Below, one piece after another: positions 55,830-64,000 of a DNA stretch of 64,000 nucleotides (position 1 is the stretch's first letter; the number at the start of each line of letters is the position of its first letter). The notes under the pieces are model-generated. The model saw only the letters and a program-made list of their open reading frames with translations, did no database searches and was not told where the DNA came from. The DNA lies in NCBI GenBank assembly GCA_963702835.1, contig OY969762.1:186001-250000 (forward strand). Direction: 5' to 3'. Made by a program: the position numbers and the translations under genes. The stretch is from JAFGAV01 sp041479055. GTDB lineage: Bacteria > Acidobacteriota > Aminicenantia > Aminicenantales > JAFGAV01.

Positions 55830-56507
55830 TCAGCGTTTCTTCTGCAGGGCCAGGCCCAGGCCGCTCAGGCCGGCAAAGATCAGAGTGAGAATGAACCAGG
55901 CCAAGAAGGAGATGAGCAGGGCCTTCTTCCGGTCCACTTTGAAGACGGCCGACAGGCCGAAGGCCATGATGATGACCGCCCACAAGCGGAAAAAGTCGAA
56001 CTGGCTCAGAAGGACATAGGGGAAGGAGCGGACGGGGGTATCGGAGGGAAGCAGAAGGGCCAGGCTGGTGGACACACGGAAGGTTTTTTTCATCAAGACC
56101 AGGACCAAGCGGATAATGTTTCCCAGCAGGCTGTCCACCAGGCCGGCGTGCAGGTAAACGGCCAGGATATTGCTGAAGTCTCCCTCCTGGGAGAAAAACC
56201 GCCCGATCAGGTAGATGATCCCGCAGGACAGGAAGATGAAGAACAGGATGCTGAACAGCCCGGCCACCCCGCCGATGATTAGGATCCATTTGGGCATCTG
56301 GCTGAGGTCGGCCGGGGCGGCGCCTCCTTGGGCCTGATAGTTGGCCAGGGCGTCTTGGGTGGCGTAGGGCATGATGACAACGCTGAAGATGATCGTCGAG
56401 ATCAGCGTGACGATGAGGACGTCCCACCAGACCGGTTTCTGGGCCACGGCCTCCAAGGCCGCCCGCGGGCTGAAAAAGACCCCCTCCACGCGCTGGAAGA
56501 ATGTCAT
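55830..56507 (-). CDS. Yip1-domain integral membrane protein
   Basis: Start at 56507 (MTFFQRVEGVFFSP) gives 225 aa. Five to six membrane helices, e.g. LIVTLISTIIFSVVIM, IIGGVAGLFSILFFIFLS, LRLWAVIIMAFGLSAVF-like and ALLISFLAWFILTLIF. The N-terminal FFSPRAALEAVAQKP is the usual Yip1 opening. It overlaps the ABC ATPase end and takes the place where a MacB permease might be expected. Confidence 0.85.
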   Translation of the reverse strand: MTFFQRVEGVFFSPRAALEAVAQKPVWWDVLIVTLISTIIFSVVIMPYATQDALANYQAQGGAAPADLSQMPKWILIIGGVAGLFSILFFIFLSCGIIYLIGRFFSQEGDFSNILAVYLHAGLVDSLLGNIIRLVLVLMKKTFRVSTSLALLLPSDTPVRSFPYVLLSQFDFFRLWAVIIMAFGLSAVFKVDRKKALLISFLAWFILTLIFAGLSGLGLALQKKR

Positions 56508-56514
56508 GACCTTT

Positions 56515-57219
56515 CTACTTCCGTTCTTCTCTCTCGATCTGCCCATCCTTGATATGGATGATGCGCTGGGTCTGCAGGGACACATCCTTGTCGTGGGTGA
56601 CGACGATGATGGTGTTGCCCTGGTCGTGGAGTTTGTGGAACAGGTTGAGAATTTCGCGTCCCGTCCGGGAGTCGAGGTTGCCGGTGGGCTCGTCGGCCAA
56701 CAGAATGGACGGCTCGTTGACCAGGGCCCGGGCGATGGCCACCCGCTGGCGCTCTCCGCCGGACAGCTCGGTCGGCCGGTGGTTCATGCGGTCCTTCATT
56801 TCCACCATTTCCAGAGCCCGACGGGTTCGCTCCTCGCGCTCTCTCTTGTGGGTTCCGCTGTAGATGAGGGGCAGTTCCACGTTGCGGAAAGCGGAGGCCC
56901 GGGGCAAGAGGTTGAACACCTGAAAAATAAAGCCGATCTCTTTATTGCGGATATCGGCCAGCTCGTTCTCGGACATGGAGCTGGCCAGCTTGCCGTTGAG
57001 GTAGTACTCGCCCGCCGTGGGCGTGTCCAGGCAGCCGAGCAGGTTGAGCAGAGTGGATTTCCCCGAGCCCGAGGGGCCCATGATGGCCACGAACTCGTTG
57101 CGGGGAATAGTGAAGGTGAGCTCGCACAGGGCCTTGACTTCCTGCTTGCCCAGCTGATAGGTCTTGGACAAGCCTTCCGTCCGGATGATGACGTTGTCCT
57201 TGTTCCCGGTCCTGGTCAT
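56515..57219 (-). CDS. MacB/LolD-type ABC ATPase
   Basis: 234 aa. Walker A GPSGSGKSTLLNLL, signature LSGGERQRVAIARAL, Walker B SILLADEPTGNLD, switch VTHDKD. It overlaps the MacA-like gene by 4 bp (ATGA). Its membrane partner is not adjacent unless it is the Yip1 protein. Confidence 0.95.
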   Translation of the reverse strand: MTRTGNKDNVIIRTEGLSKTYQLGKQEVKALCELTFTIPRNEFVAIMGPSGSGKSTLLNLLGCLDTPTAGEYYLNGKLASSMSENELADIRNKEIGFIFQVFNLLPRASAFRNVELPLIYSGTHKREREERTRRALEMVEMKDRMNHRPTELSGGERQRVAIARALVNEPSILLADEPTGNLDSRTGREILNLFHKLHDQGNTIIVVTHDKDVSLQTQRIIHIKDGQIEREERK

Positions 57220-58463
57220 CGCTTGGTTTCCGGTTTGGTTATTTCCCTTTTGATGAGCGTTCCGTCCTTGAGCTGGCGCAGGGCGCTATAGGGGCCGACC
57301 ACCACCTCCTGGCCCTCTTCCAGGCCCGAGACGATCTCGATGTTGAGGTCGCCGGTGATGCCTTTGGTCACGGGCTTGAAAGACACCCGGCCCTCCTTGT
57401 TGACGACGAAGACGCCCTCCTGCTCGCTCTTCTCCTGGCGGCTTTTATCCTGTCCTTGCTTCTCCAGGAGGACGAGGGCGGAGATGGGAATGGCCAGGGC
57501 CTTCTTTTTATTGGCGGCGATGATATCGGCCGAGGCGCTCAGCCCCGGCTTAAGGCTGGAGGGCGGGTTGTCCAGAGTCACCACTACCTTGAAGTCTTTG
57601 GATTCCTCGGTGCCGGCTGTCGCTCCCAGTTTCTGCAAGGCTGAACTGCCGACCTCGGTCACCTGGCCGGCGATGGTCTGGTTGGGCAGGGCGTCCACAT
57701 GGACCTCGGCCTTCTGGCCCAGCCGGACGTTGACCACGTCCGTCTCGTCCACTTCGACCTCGACTTCCATGATGGACAGGTCGGCGATGGTCATCAGCAC
57801 CGTGCCCGGGTTGTTCATCGTGCCGATCATGGCCACCTCACCCTCCTCGACGCGGAGGCTGGTGATGATGCCGTCGATGGGGGCGCTGTAGGTGGTCTTG
57901 CTCAGGTTGTCCATGGAGCTGCGCAGCGAGGCTTGGGATTGCTCGATTTGGTGGAGGATGGAGCTGTGCTGGGCCTGGGAGATCTCATATTGGACTTCGG
58001 CCGCTTCCAGCTGCTCCCGGGAGATGAGCTGGCCGTTGAACAGCTTTTTCTGGCGTTCCAGGATGGCCTTGTCCTGGTTCAGCTTGGCCGCGGATTGTTC
58101 CAGCTCGGTCCTATAGAAGCTGATCAGTGCCCGGTCCCGGTCGGCGTTGGCCTCGTACTGGGTCGAGTCCAGTTTGAGCAGGAAGTCGCCTGTCTTGACC
58201 AGGTCGCCTTCCTTGACCCCGATCTTGACGATGCGGCCGGGGACGTGGGCGCTGATTTCGACGTTCTTTTTGGGCTTGACTTCTCCCGAAGCGGAGATGA
58301 TGGAGGTCAGGTCCTGCCGGCCGACCTTCTCCACGTTGACCTTGACGGAAGATTCGCTTTTGGAGCGGAGGTTGAGCAGGATGATGAGGCCCAGGACGAC
58401 GGCGATGCCGGCGATGATCAGGGCTTTCTTATGGCGCTTGATAAAACTTTCTTGATTTGCCAT
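57216..58463 (-). CDS. MacA/HlyD-type periplasmic adaptor
   Basis: 415 aa. N-terminal membrane anchor (ALIIAGIAVVLGLIILLNL), lipoyl-like half motifs (GEVKPKKNVEISAHVPGRIV and TTYSAPIDGIITSLRVEEGE), a coiled-coil hairpin (about 105-190), beta-barrel and MP domains (GLEEGQEVVVGPYSALRQLKDG). It connects the inner-membrane transporter with an outer-membrane channel; no TolC gene is nearby. First gene of the operon. Confidence 0.93.
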   Translation of the reverse strand: MANQESFIKRHKKALIIAGIAVVLGLIILLNLRSKSESSVKVNVEKVGRQDLTSIISASGEVKPKKNVEISAHVPGRIVKIGVKEGDLVKTGDFLLKLDSTQYEANADRDRALISFYRTELEQSAAKLNQDKAILERQKKLFNGQLISREQLEAAEVQYEISQAQHSSILHQIEQSQASLRSSMDNLSKTTYSAPIDGIITSLRVEEGEVAMIGTMNNPGTVLMTIADLSIMEVEVEVDETDVVNVRLGQKAEVHVDALPNQTIAGQVTEVGSSALQKLGATAGTEESKDFKVVVTLDNPPSSLKPGLSASADIIAANKKKALAIPISALVLLEKQGQDKSRQEKSEQEGVFVVNKEGRVSFKPVTKGITGDLNIEIVSGLEEGQEVVVGPYSALRQLKDGTLIKREITKPETKR

Positions 58464-58486
58464 GGATGTGACCTTTCGAGCGCTGT

Positions 58487-58515
58487 ATCATATCTTATTA
58501 CGGCCTAAAAGGCAA
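58487..58515 (-). promoter_or_regulatory. Predicted promoter of the MacA operon
   Basis: Minus strand: TTGCCT (58515-58510), 17 bp, TATGAT (58492-58487), ending 24 bases before the ATG at 58463. Confidence 0.45.
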
Positions 58516-58528
58516 AAAGTTCTAGATA

Positions 58529-59499
58529 GGGGGCAGCCCAAATTAACTCATTTGTTATTCATAAGATGCATCCAATTTCTTCATCTTTTTGGGCTTATAA
58601 ACCTATTTTTGCGGTCAAAATCGTAGCAGTAGATCCCCCCTTTCTCATGAAGGATCCAAGTCTTTGTTCCATTGTTTTCTCCTCCTTTTACAGATTCTTC
58701 TGCTCTCCTCTTGTTTACTTTTATCCCAAGCGCTAATGTCGTCCATTCTACAAACTCTTTGCTTCCCACGGCTGCACTTTCGCTCCATCGACTATCTCGA
58801 GTTAGCTTTTGCTTTCCCAGTGTGTTTTCAACGCATTTTCTGTAAAATTGTTTCAACTCTGCTCGATCCCTTATATCAAACTGATTCAGCAGGGAAGACC
58901 AATGAATAATATTGTATCTGGGGCGGGGATTTTGAATCTCGTTGTAGCCACAGAAAGCCCATTCACTCGGGTGCTTGACCACTCCAGCCCTGACCATGTT
59001 TAAGTCAATATAGACCATGCAGCGGATTAGATGACTTCCACTTTCAATAGCCGTCGCATGATAGCGGTCCTCCCAATAGGCTCCCCGACGTTTCTTCCTT
59101 TGGTTATATTCTTGAGCCGTACGGCCTGCAATGAGATCCATAGAAGTTGAGATGACTGTCCGGCGGCTGCCATCCTGGAGGAGGAGGTGTATGTGGTTCG
59201 AGGTTAGAGCGTAGTTGAGGACTTTTAAGCCATATCTTTTCTTAGCTTCAAATAGCCAATAGAGCCATCGCCGTCGATCACGGGCGAACCTGAGAAGGAA
59301 ATCCCGGTTATGGCATCGATGTGTTAAATGCCAAACAAGGCCTGGAATGTAATGTCTATTTGCTCTGGGCATAGAGTACTTGTCTTTATATGCTTGGAAA
59401 GACGGTTTCTCTGGCAAAAAATCTCATTTAAGCATGGTTAGATCATTACAAGAAAATGCAACGAATAATAAATCCAACAAGTTAGCGTGGGCCGCCCCC
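58529..59499 (-). mobile_element. REP-associated transposase (RAYT) locus
   Basis: The Y1 transposase gene lies between GGGGGCAGCCC (58529-58539) and its near complement GGGCCGCCCCC (59489-59499), which differ at one base and are placed as an inverted pair. These may be the flanking REP-type sites. The exact element borders are not proven. Confidence 0.45.
58581..59372 (-). CDS. REP-associated tyrosine transposase (Y1, IS200-like)
   Basis: Start at 59372 (MPRANRHYIPG) gives 263 aa. HUH-type motif: NYALTSNHIHLLLQDG (HxH at about 60). The RAYT pattern continues with YWEDRYHATAIESGSHLIRC and VYIDLNMVRAGVVKHPSEW; the catalytic Tyr is in the first of these. Such proteins process single-stranded DNA and spread small palindromic repeats. 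Several GGGGACA repeats in this window are candidates for its substrates. Confidence 0.9.
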   Translation of the reverse strand: MPRANRHYIPGLVWHLTHRCHNRDFLLRFARDRRRWLYWLFEAKKRYGLKVLNYALTSNHIHLLLQDGSRRTVISTSMDLIAGRTAQEYNQRKKRRGAYWEDRYHATAIESGSHLIRCMVYIDLNMVRAGVVKHPSEWAFCGYNEIQNPRPRYNIIHWSSLLNQFDIRDRAELKQFYRKCVENTLGKQKLTRDSRWSESAAVGSKEFVEWTTLALGIKVNKRRAEESVKGGENNGTKTWILHEKGGIYCYDFDRKNRFISPKR

Positions 59500-59555
59500 A
59501 ATTATTTGCCAATTATTTGCCAAAAATCTCATCTAAGAATGGTTAGATCATTTTA
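59415..59555 (+). repeat. Direct repeats upstream of the RAYT gene
   Basis: A 34-base sequence containing ATCTCAT..AAGMATGGTTAGATCATT occurs at 59415-59448 and again at 59521-59555 with about three changes. Between them AATTATTTGCC is repeated twice in tandem (59500-59521). Confidence 0.55.
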
Positions 59556-59590
59556 TTGCCCTGTGCGGAGAGAGTTGGTAAGATAGCCCC

Positions 59591-60427
59591 ATGTCCGAGC
59601 GGCAGGCCTATCTGGAGGCAGCACTGGAGGCCGCCCGGACAGCAGGCCGGATGCTCCGGGAGAAGGTCGACACAACGCCCGAGGTGTCTTATAAGGGGGA
59701 GGTGGACCTGGTCACCGAGAGCGACAACCTTTCCCAAAAAATGATTGTTTCGCACCTCGGCGAGCGTTTTCCAGGTCATAATTTTCTGGCCGAGGAAGGC
59801 CTGGCCCGGGAGAGCGGCTCACCTTACCGTTGGGTCATCGATCCTCTCGACGGCACGACCAACTTTGCCCATCATTTCCCAATCTTCTGCGTGTCCATCG
59901 GCCTGGAGTTTGAAGGACGGTCCGAAGTGGGCGTGGTCTATGACCCCATGAGGGAGGAGATGTTCTGGGGCCTCCGCGGGGAAGGCGCCTTTCTGAACGG
60001 CGGCCGGGTCTATGTGTCGGCCGTAGCGGACCTGGGAGGCAGCCTGCTGGCTACCGGATTTCCCTACGACATCCGCCAGACTGGGGACAACATCGCCCAT
60101 TTCAATAATTTTGTTGTCCGGGCACAGGCTGTCCGGCGCTGCGGCTCAGCCGCTCTCGACCTGTGCTATGTGGCCTGCGGCCGATTTGACGGGTTCTGGG
60201 AATTGAAGCTTCATCCTTGGGATGTCTGCGCCGGGGCCTTGATCATCAGAGAAGCCGGCGGCCGGGCCACCGATTTTGAGGGAAAAGAATTTCCCAGCAC
60301 CGCCCGCCGCATTCTGGCTTCCAACAGTCTTATTCACGGCCAGATGGCGGAGGTGTTGAAGATCGGCAGAAATTCCACCGGCCGGCCTGGGGAATCCGGC
60401 GCCAATGGCCCGACGGCAAAGAGGTGA
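59591..60427 (+). CDS. suhB: Inositol monophosphatase family phosphatase
   Basis: 278 aa. Metal-site motifs: EEGLARES (Glu), WVIDPLDGTTNFAHHFP (Asp-x-Asp) and HPWDVCAGALIIREAGG. It hydrolyses inositol-1-phosphate or related phosphates (SuhB, or a bisphosphatase). The start follows a weak site. The next gene starts 3 bp after its stop. Confidence 0.93.
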   Translation: MSERQAYLEAALEAARTAGRMLREKVDTTPEVSYKGEVDLVTESDNLSQKMIVSHLGERFPGHNFLAEEGLARESGSPYRWVIDPLDGTTNFAHHFPIFCVSIGLEFEGRSEVGVVYDPMREEMFWGLRGEGAFLNGGRVYVSAVADLGGSLLATGFPYDIRQTGDNIAHFNNFVVRAQAVRRCGSAALDLCYVACGRFDGFWELKLHPWDVCAGALIIREAGGRATDFEGKEFPSTARRILASNSLIHGQMAEVLKIGRNSTGRPGESGANGPTAKR

Positions 60428-60430
60428 CCG

Positions 60431-61090
60431 ATGGCCAAGGACAAGACACAAACCGCGGGCTGGGCTCTTCTTCGCCTGATCCTGGCCTTGGTTTTTATGC
60501 TTCCCTGGTTCTTTTCCTGCCCGCCGCCTCAGCCCTCAGCCGCTCCGGCCCCACCACCGCCGCCGCTTCCTGAGGAGACGCCATTACCGCCCAGCGAGCC
60601 TCCGGCCAAAACAGAGGAAACCGTCCCGGCCAAGGAAGAGAAGGTCGAGGAGCTGAGCCCCGAAGTTCCCGCGGATTATGAATCCATGCGCTCCCTGGTC
60701 GTTTCCGGCAATGAGCCCTGGATCGACCTGGGGTTCGACGTAGAGGAGGGGAAGAGATTTTTTATCCTGGCCACCGGCTACCTGTCCCTGCAGAAAGGGA
60801 ATCCTACGGCCGGCTGTGGCCCGGACGGCTATAAGCTGAAAACCGTTCAGCAGCCGATGCCCGGTCAGAACATCGGCGCCCTCATCGGCAAGGTCGTCCA
60901 ACTCTTGTCGGTGGAGACAGACCCGGAGACGAAAAAAGAAATCCGCCACGAGCGGGTGGAGTATTTCCTTGTCGGCAGCCGCGCCGAGGTGACCTCCCCC
61001 CTCACCGGCCGCATGTTCTTGGGCGTCAACGAGCTGGTGGTGGGGGATAATGAAGGCGCCTTCCAGGTGACCTTGTACGTGCTGAAATAA
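60431..61090 (+). CDS. Proline-rich lipoprotein with PA-IL-like domain
   Basis: 219 aa. Hydrophobic LILALVFMLPWFFSC gives a possible lipobox at about residue 31, followed by a Pro/Glu-rich linker and a C-terminal domain of about 130 residues like PA-IL (LecA) lectin folds: WIDLGFDVEEGKRFFILATG, CGPDGYKL, MPGQNIGALIGKV, GRMFLGVNELVVGDNEGAF. It may bind sugars at the cell surface. Coupled to the phosphatase gene upstream. Confidence 0.7.
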   Translation: MAKDKTQTAGWALLRLILALVFMLPWFFSCPPPQPSAAPAPPPPPLPEETPLPPSEPPAKTEETVPAKEEKVEELSPEVPADYESMRSLVVSGNEPWIDLGFDVEEGKRFFILATGYLSLQKGNPTAGCGPDGYKLKTVQQPMPGQNIGALIGKVVQLLSVETDPETKKEIRHERVEYFLVGSRAEVTSPLTGRMFLGVNELVVGDNEGAFQVTLYVLK

Positions 61091-61107
61091 AGCCGGCCGT
61101 TCTCGTC

Positions 61108-62490
61108 CTAAGAGCCCGGCTCAAGGGGAGCGGCCGTGTGGGCCGCCGTTTCTTTTTGGGCCAGGAACCTGTCCATGAACTTCGTGTCGTAGGCGCCCTT
61201 CTGGAATTCCTCATGGGACAGGATACTGAGCAGGAGGGGGAGGTTGGTCTTGATGCCGACGATAGTGGTCATCTCCAGGGCGGTGATCATCTTCTTGATG
61301 GCAATCTGCCGGGTGGGGGCCAGGGCGATGATCTTGGCCACCAGCGAGTCGTAGTTAGGCGGGATCTCCCAGCCGCAATAAGCCGCCGAATCCACGCGGA
61401 TGCCCTCTCCGCCGGGAAACACCAGGAAGTCGATCTTCCCCGGCGAGGGCACGAACGTTTCGGGGTCCTCAGCGTTGATCCGGCATTCGATGGCGTGGCC
61501 GCGCATCTCCTGGTCCTCGGGGATGGTGAGCTTCTGGCCGGCGGCGATGCGGAGCTGCGCTTTTATCAGGTCGATGTTGTAAACGGCCTCGGTGATGGGA
61601 TGCTCGACCTGGACCCGAGTATTGGCCTCCATGAAGTAGAAATCTTTCTTCTCGTCCACCAGAAACTCGAAGGTGCCCAGGCTTTGATAGCCCAGGTAGC
61701 GGACTGCCTCCTCGGCGGCGGCCCTCATCCTGCGGCGCAGCCGGGGGTCGACCATGGTGGAGGGCGTCTCCTCGATGAGCTTCTGGTACTTGCGCTGAAT
61801 CGAGCACTCGCGCTCGCCGAAAGAGCGCACGTTGCCGTAGCCGTCGGCGATAACCTGGATCTCGATGTGGCGGGACTTGGCCAGGTATTTCTCCAGGTAA
61901 AGGGACGGGTCGGTAAAGGCAGCCCGGGCCTCGTTCTGGGCGATGGGGAATTGCTCCTCAAGCTGGGTGGGGTTGTGGGCGATGCGCATGCCCTTGCCGC
62001 CGCCGCCCGAAGCGGCTTTGAGGATGACCGGGTAGCCGATCTGCTGGGCGGCCTTTTTGGCCTCGGCGAAGTCCTGGAGGATCTTGTCCCCGCCGGGGAT
62101 GACCGGCACGCGGGCCTTCTTCATCTCCAGCCGGGCGCGGTTCTTGTCCCCCAGCAGGCGGATAGCCGCCGCCGGCGGGCCGATGAAGGTGATGTTCGAG
62201 GTTTGGCAGATTTCGGCGAAGCGGGCATTCTCGGCCAGGAAACCGTAGCCGGGGTGGATGGCGTCGGCCTTGGTGATCTCCGCGGCGCTCAGCAGGTTGG
62301 GGACGTTGAGATAGCTGTCGGCGGCCTTGGCCGGGCCGATGCACACCTTTTCGTGGGCCAGCAGGGTGTGGAGCGCGGTGCGGTCGGCCTCGGAATAGAC
62401 GGCCACCGTCTTGAAGCCCAGCTCGCGGGCGGCCCGGATGATGCGCAGGGCGATTTCCCCGCGGTTGGCGATCAGGATCTTGGAAAACAT
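61108..62490 (-). CDS. accC: Acetyl-CoA carboxylase, biotin carboxylase subunit
   Basis: 460 aa. ATP-grasp motifs: FSKILIANRGEIALRIIRAA, HPGYGFLAENARFAE, KAASGGGGKGMRI, the EMKKARVPV lid region, FMEANTRVQVEHPITE (catalytic Glu and metal site). It carboxylates biotin on the AccB protein, encoded 4 bp upstream. First step of fatty acid synthesis. Confidence 0.97.
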   Translation of the reverse strand: MFSKILIANRGEIALRIIRAARELGFKTVAVYSEADRTALHTLLAHEKVCIGPAKAADSYLNVPNLLSAAEITKADAIHPGYGFLAENARFAEICQTSNITFIGPPAAAIRLLGDKNRARLEMKKARVPVIPGGDKILQDFAEAKKAAQQIGYPVILKAASGGGGKGMRIAHNPTQLEEQFPIAQNEARAAFTDPSLYLEKYLAKSRHIEIQVIADGYGNVRSFGERECSIQRKYQKLIEETPSTMVDPRLRRRMRAAAEEAVRYLGYQSLGTFEFLVDEKKDFYFMEANTRVQVEHPITEAVYNIDLIKAQLRIAAGQKLTIPEDQEMRGHAIECRINAEDPETFVPSPGKIDFLVFPGGEGIRVDSAAYCGWEIPPNYDSLVAKIIALAPTRQIAIKKMITALEMTTIVGIKTNLPLLLSILSHEEFQKGAYDTKFMDRFLAQKETAAHTAAPLEPGS

Positions 62491-62494
62491 CAGT

Positions 62495-62974
62495 TCAGCC
62501 GGTGGTCAGGATGGAAAAAAGCCGCTGGCCGAACTCGACCGGCTTAGCGTTCTCGACAAAGACCTCCTGGACGACCCCGTCCACGTCGCACTCGATCTCA
62601 TTCATCAGCTTCATGGCCTCGATGATGCAGAGAGTCTGCTTCTTCTGGACGGGTTCGCCCGGCTCGACGAAAGGCGGTGAGGCGGGGTTGGGGGCGCGGT
62701 AGAAGGTTCCGACCATGGGCGAGGTGATGTAGTGGAGGCCGGCCTGCTGTTCCGCGGCCGCCTCTTCGGCCGGAGCGGCCAGGGGGTTGGCCGGGGACTG
62801 GGGCTGGCCGGCTGCCGGGCGAACGTCCGGCATAACCGCCGCCGTCTGTGCCGTGTTTTTGCACATCTTGATCTTGAAGCCTTCCACCTCGAGCTCGAAA
62901 TGGGCAAGTTTTTTCTCTTCCATGAGAGCGATGAGCTTCAAAATCTCATCATAATTAATTGTTATCTTTTCCAT
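62495..62974 (-). CDS. accB: Biotin carboxyl carrier protein
   Basis: 159 aa. N-terminal helix, Pro/Ala-rich linker, and the biotinyl domain with IEAMKLMNEIE (the Lys is biotinylated) near residue 121. The thumb loop TFYRAPNPASPPFV is present. The accB-accC order is the common one. Confidence 0.97.
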   Translation of the reverse strand: MEKITINYDEILKLIALMEEKKLAHFELEVEGFKIKMCKNTAQTAAVMPDVRPAAGQPQSPANPLAAPAEEAAAEQQAGLHYITSPMVGTFYRAPNPASPPFVEPGEPVQKKQTLCIIEAMKLMNEIECDVDGVVQEVFVENAKPVEFGQRLFSILTTG

Positions 62975-63048
62975 AATTGATCCCTGCCGGAAAGTAGTAA
63001 TACCTTAAAGGCGACAAGGCAAATTGTCAAGGAAAAATGCTCGGCTCC

Positions 63049-63064
63049 GTCCCCAATAAGGGAC
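63049..63064 (+). repeat. GTCCC-GGGAC hairpin, REP-like
   Basis: GTCCCCAATAAGGGAC forms a 5-bp stem; it belongs to the GGGGAC-type repeats of this window. It lies in the 163-bp gap between accB and the phosphofructokinase gene, which shows no strong promoter. Confidence 0.4.
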
Positions 63065-63137
63065 AGCAGGCCTGTTCCGGTATTTACAAGGCTCGGATAT
63101 TACTGTATTTTGTGTGTCATTCCCTTGAAGGTTGACC

Positions 63138-64000
63138 ATGGCCAATTCGAAGATTAAAAGAGTCGGCATCTTGACGGGCGGCGGGGACTGCCCGGGGCTG
63201 AACGCGGTCATCCGGGCTGTGACCAAGTGCCTTATCAGCCAATGCGGCTTCGAAGTCATGGGCATCGAGGACGGGTTCGAAGGGCTGGTGGAGAACCGCA
63301 TCCGGCCCTTGACCTACGACAGTGTTTCCGGCATCCTCCAGACCGGAGGAACCATCCTGGGCACCTCCAACAAGGCCGATCCTTTTAACTATCCGCAGAG
63401 AGAATCCGGAGAGCTTGTTTTCAAGGACCTTTCCGGCCAGGCCCTGGACAATGCCGCCCGGGCCGGGCTTGACGCCGTTATCTGCCTGGGCGGAAACGGG
63501 TCGATGACCATCGCCCGCGAACTCCAGGCCAAGGGCCTGCAGGTCGTGGGAGTGCCCAAGACCATCGATAACGACCTATGGGGCACGGATGTCACTTTCG
63601 GCCACGACTCGGCCGTAAGTGTCGCGGCCGAGGCCATCGACCGCGTCCACACCACGGCCCAATCCCACCATAGGGTCATGATCGTCGAGGTCATGGGCCG
63701 CTTCGCGGGCTGGCTGGCCCTGGGGGCGGGCATAGCCGGCGGCGCTGACGTCATCCTCATTCCCGAGATCGACTACGACTTGGAGGCGGTTTGCCAGAAG
63801 TTCGCCGACCGGAGAAGGATCGGCCGCCGCTTCAGCATCGTCTGCGTGGCCGAGGGCAGCAAGCCCATCGGCGGCCAGGTCGTGGTCAGGCAAGTCGTGG
63901 AGGGCAGCCCGGAGAGAATCCGGCTGGGCGGCATCGCCACCAAGCTGGGTGAGGACATCGAGAAGATGTGCGGCCTGGAGACGCGGGCCACCATCCTGGG
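63138..64000 (+). CDS. pfkA: 6-phosphofructokinase, 5' part
   Basis: The gene runs off the window after 287 codons. Start ATG at 63138 after TTGAAGG. Motifs: GILTGGGDCPGLNAVIRAV, GGNGSMTIA and PKTIDNDLWGTDVTFG, then EVMGRFAGWLA. The Lys in PKTIDND is usual in PPi-dependent or mixed-substrate enzymes, whereas the Gly in GGNGS is the ATP-type residue (PPi enzymes have Asp there). Phosphoryl donor is therefore uncertain. It matches the presence of PPDK in the same window. Confidence 0.92.
   Translation, partial: MANSKIKRVGILTGGGDCPGLNAVIRAVTKCLISQCGFEVMGIEDGFEGLVENRIRPLTYDSVSGILQTGGTILGTSNKADPFNYPQRESGELVFKDLSGQALDNAARAGLDAVICLGGNGSMTIARELQAKGLQVVGVPKTIDNDLWGTDVTFGHDSAVSVAAEAIDRVHTTAQSHHRVMIVEVMGRFAGWLALGAGIAGGADVILIPEIDYDLEAVCQKFADRRRIGRRFSIVCVAEGSKPIGGQVVVRQVVEGSPERIRLGGIATKLGEDIEKMCGLETRATIL

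Noticed and set aside
61138..62547. Long open frame (469 aa) on the plus strand
   Set aside because: Antisense to accC; no domain and composition typical of a shadow frame.

Overview
The window (about 58-60% GC, with an AT-rich island at about 4.1-6.5 kb) is a chromosomal segment of a Gram-negative bacterium. Supporting signs are lipobox signal peptides, outer-membrane beta-barrels, LolA/LolCDE-like and MacA-type systems, and an exopolysaccharide cluster. A zinc-ribbon Ser/Thr kinase with TPR tail, pyruvate phosphate dikinase, a Lys-type phosphofructokinase and many toxin-antitoxin modules suggest an uncultured anaerobic heterotroph such as Candidatus Aminicenantota or a relative of Acidobacteriota. 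That placement is inference from gene content; no rRNA or marker phylogeny is available here.

Left part (1-28 kb), accessory and decayed. AbiE-type toxin and antitoxin genes in reversed order; a frameshifted CARDB/PKD surface protein; an IS91-type remnant beside a truncated metallo-hydrolase; an intact ISL3 element sitting with a perfect 8-bp target duplication inside an AT-rich lipoprotein gene; a truncated DUF2075 helicase; an IS21 element with a frameshifted istA; then the Ser/Thr kinase-TPR protein, a DUF4258/DUF2283 pair, a RecB-type nuclease, an orphan AbrB, HicAB, a frameshifted HigA-ImmA fusion with two operator copies, an OmpW-like barrel, a subtilisin-like protease, a Panacea/RelE toxin-antitoxin pair, ppdK (two frameshifts), a DUF1573 protein, a Cys-rich lipoprotein and VapBC.

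Middle part (28-41 kb). A TetR-controlled operon (TetR, LolA-like carrier, two FtsX permeases, ATPase, outer-membrane barrel) looks like a lipid or hydrophobe export pathway. Then come an outer-membrane protein gene with an in-frame amber codon, a proline dehydrogenase, a MITE-like repeat, an IS110/IS1111-family element, a histone-deacetylase-like hydrolase, cutA and an M20 peptidase. The IS1111 element has a 3' non-coding end that folds into a stem-loop whose two loop segments match the two DNA flanks of the insertion: a readable bridge RNA (seekRNA) with its target guides. This is the most striking feature of the window.

Right part (41-64 kb), mostly housekeeping. A glycosyltransferase run (four GT4, one GT2) with a polyprenyl glycosylphosphotransferase makes a surface polysaccharide, interrupted by a lipoprotein and an Ntn hydrolase; then a PgsA-like enzyme, TPR-SLH protein, hflX, miaA, a tiny unlisted 31-aa membrane protein, a DUF4388 protein, a MacA/ATPase/Yip1 operon, a REP-associated (Y1) transposase, an inositol monophosphatase, a PA-IL-like lipoprotein, accC-accB and the start of a phosphofructokinase gene. 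No tRNA, rRNA or CRISPR array was recognised. Several single-base frameshifts cluster in the left 24 kb, including two in ppdK, so sequence error must be considered before calling these genes dead.
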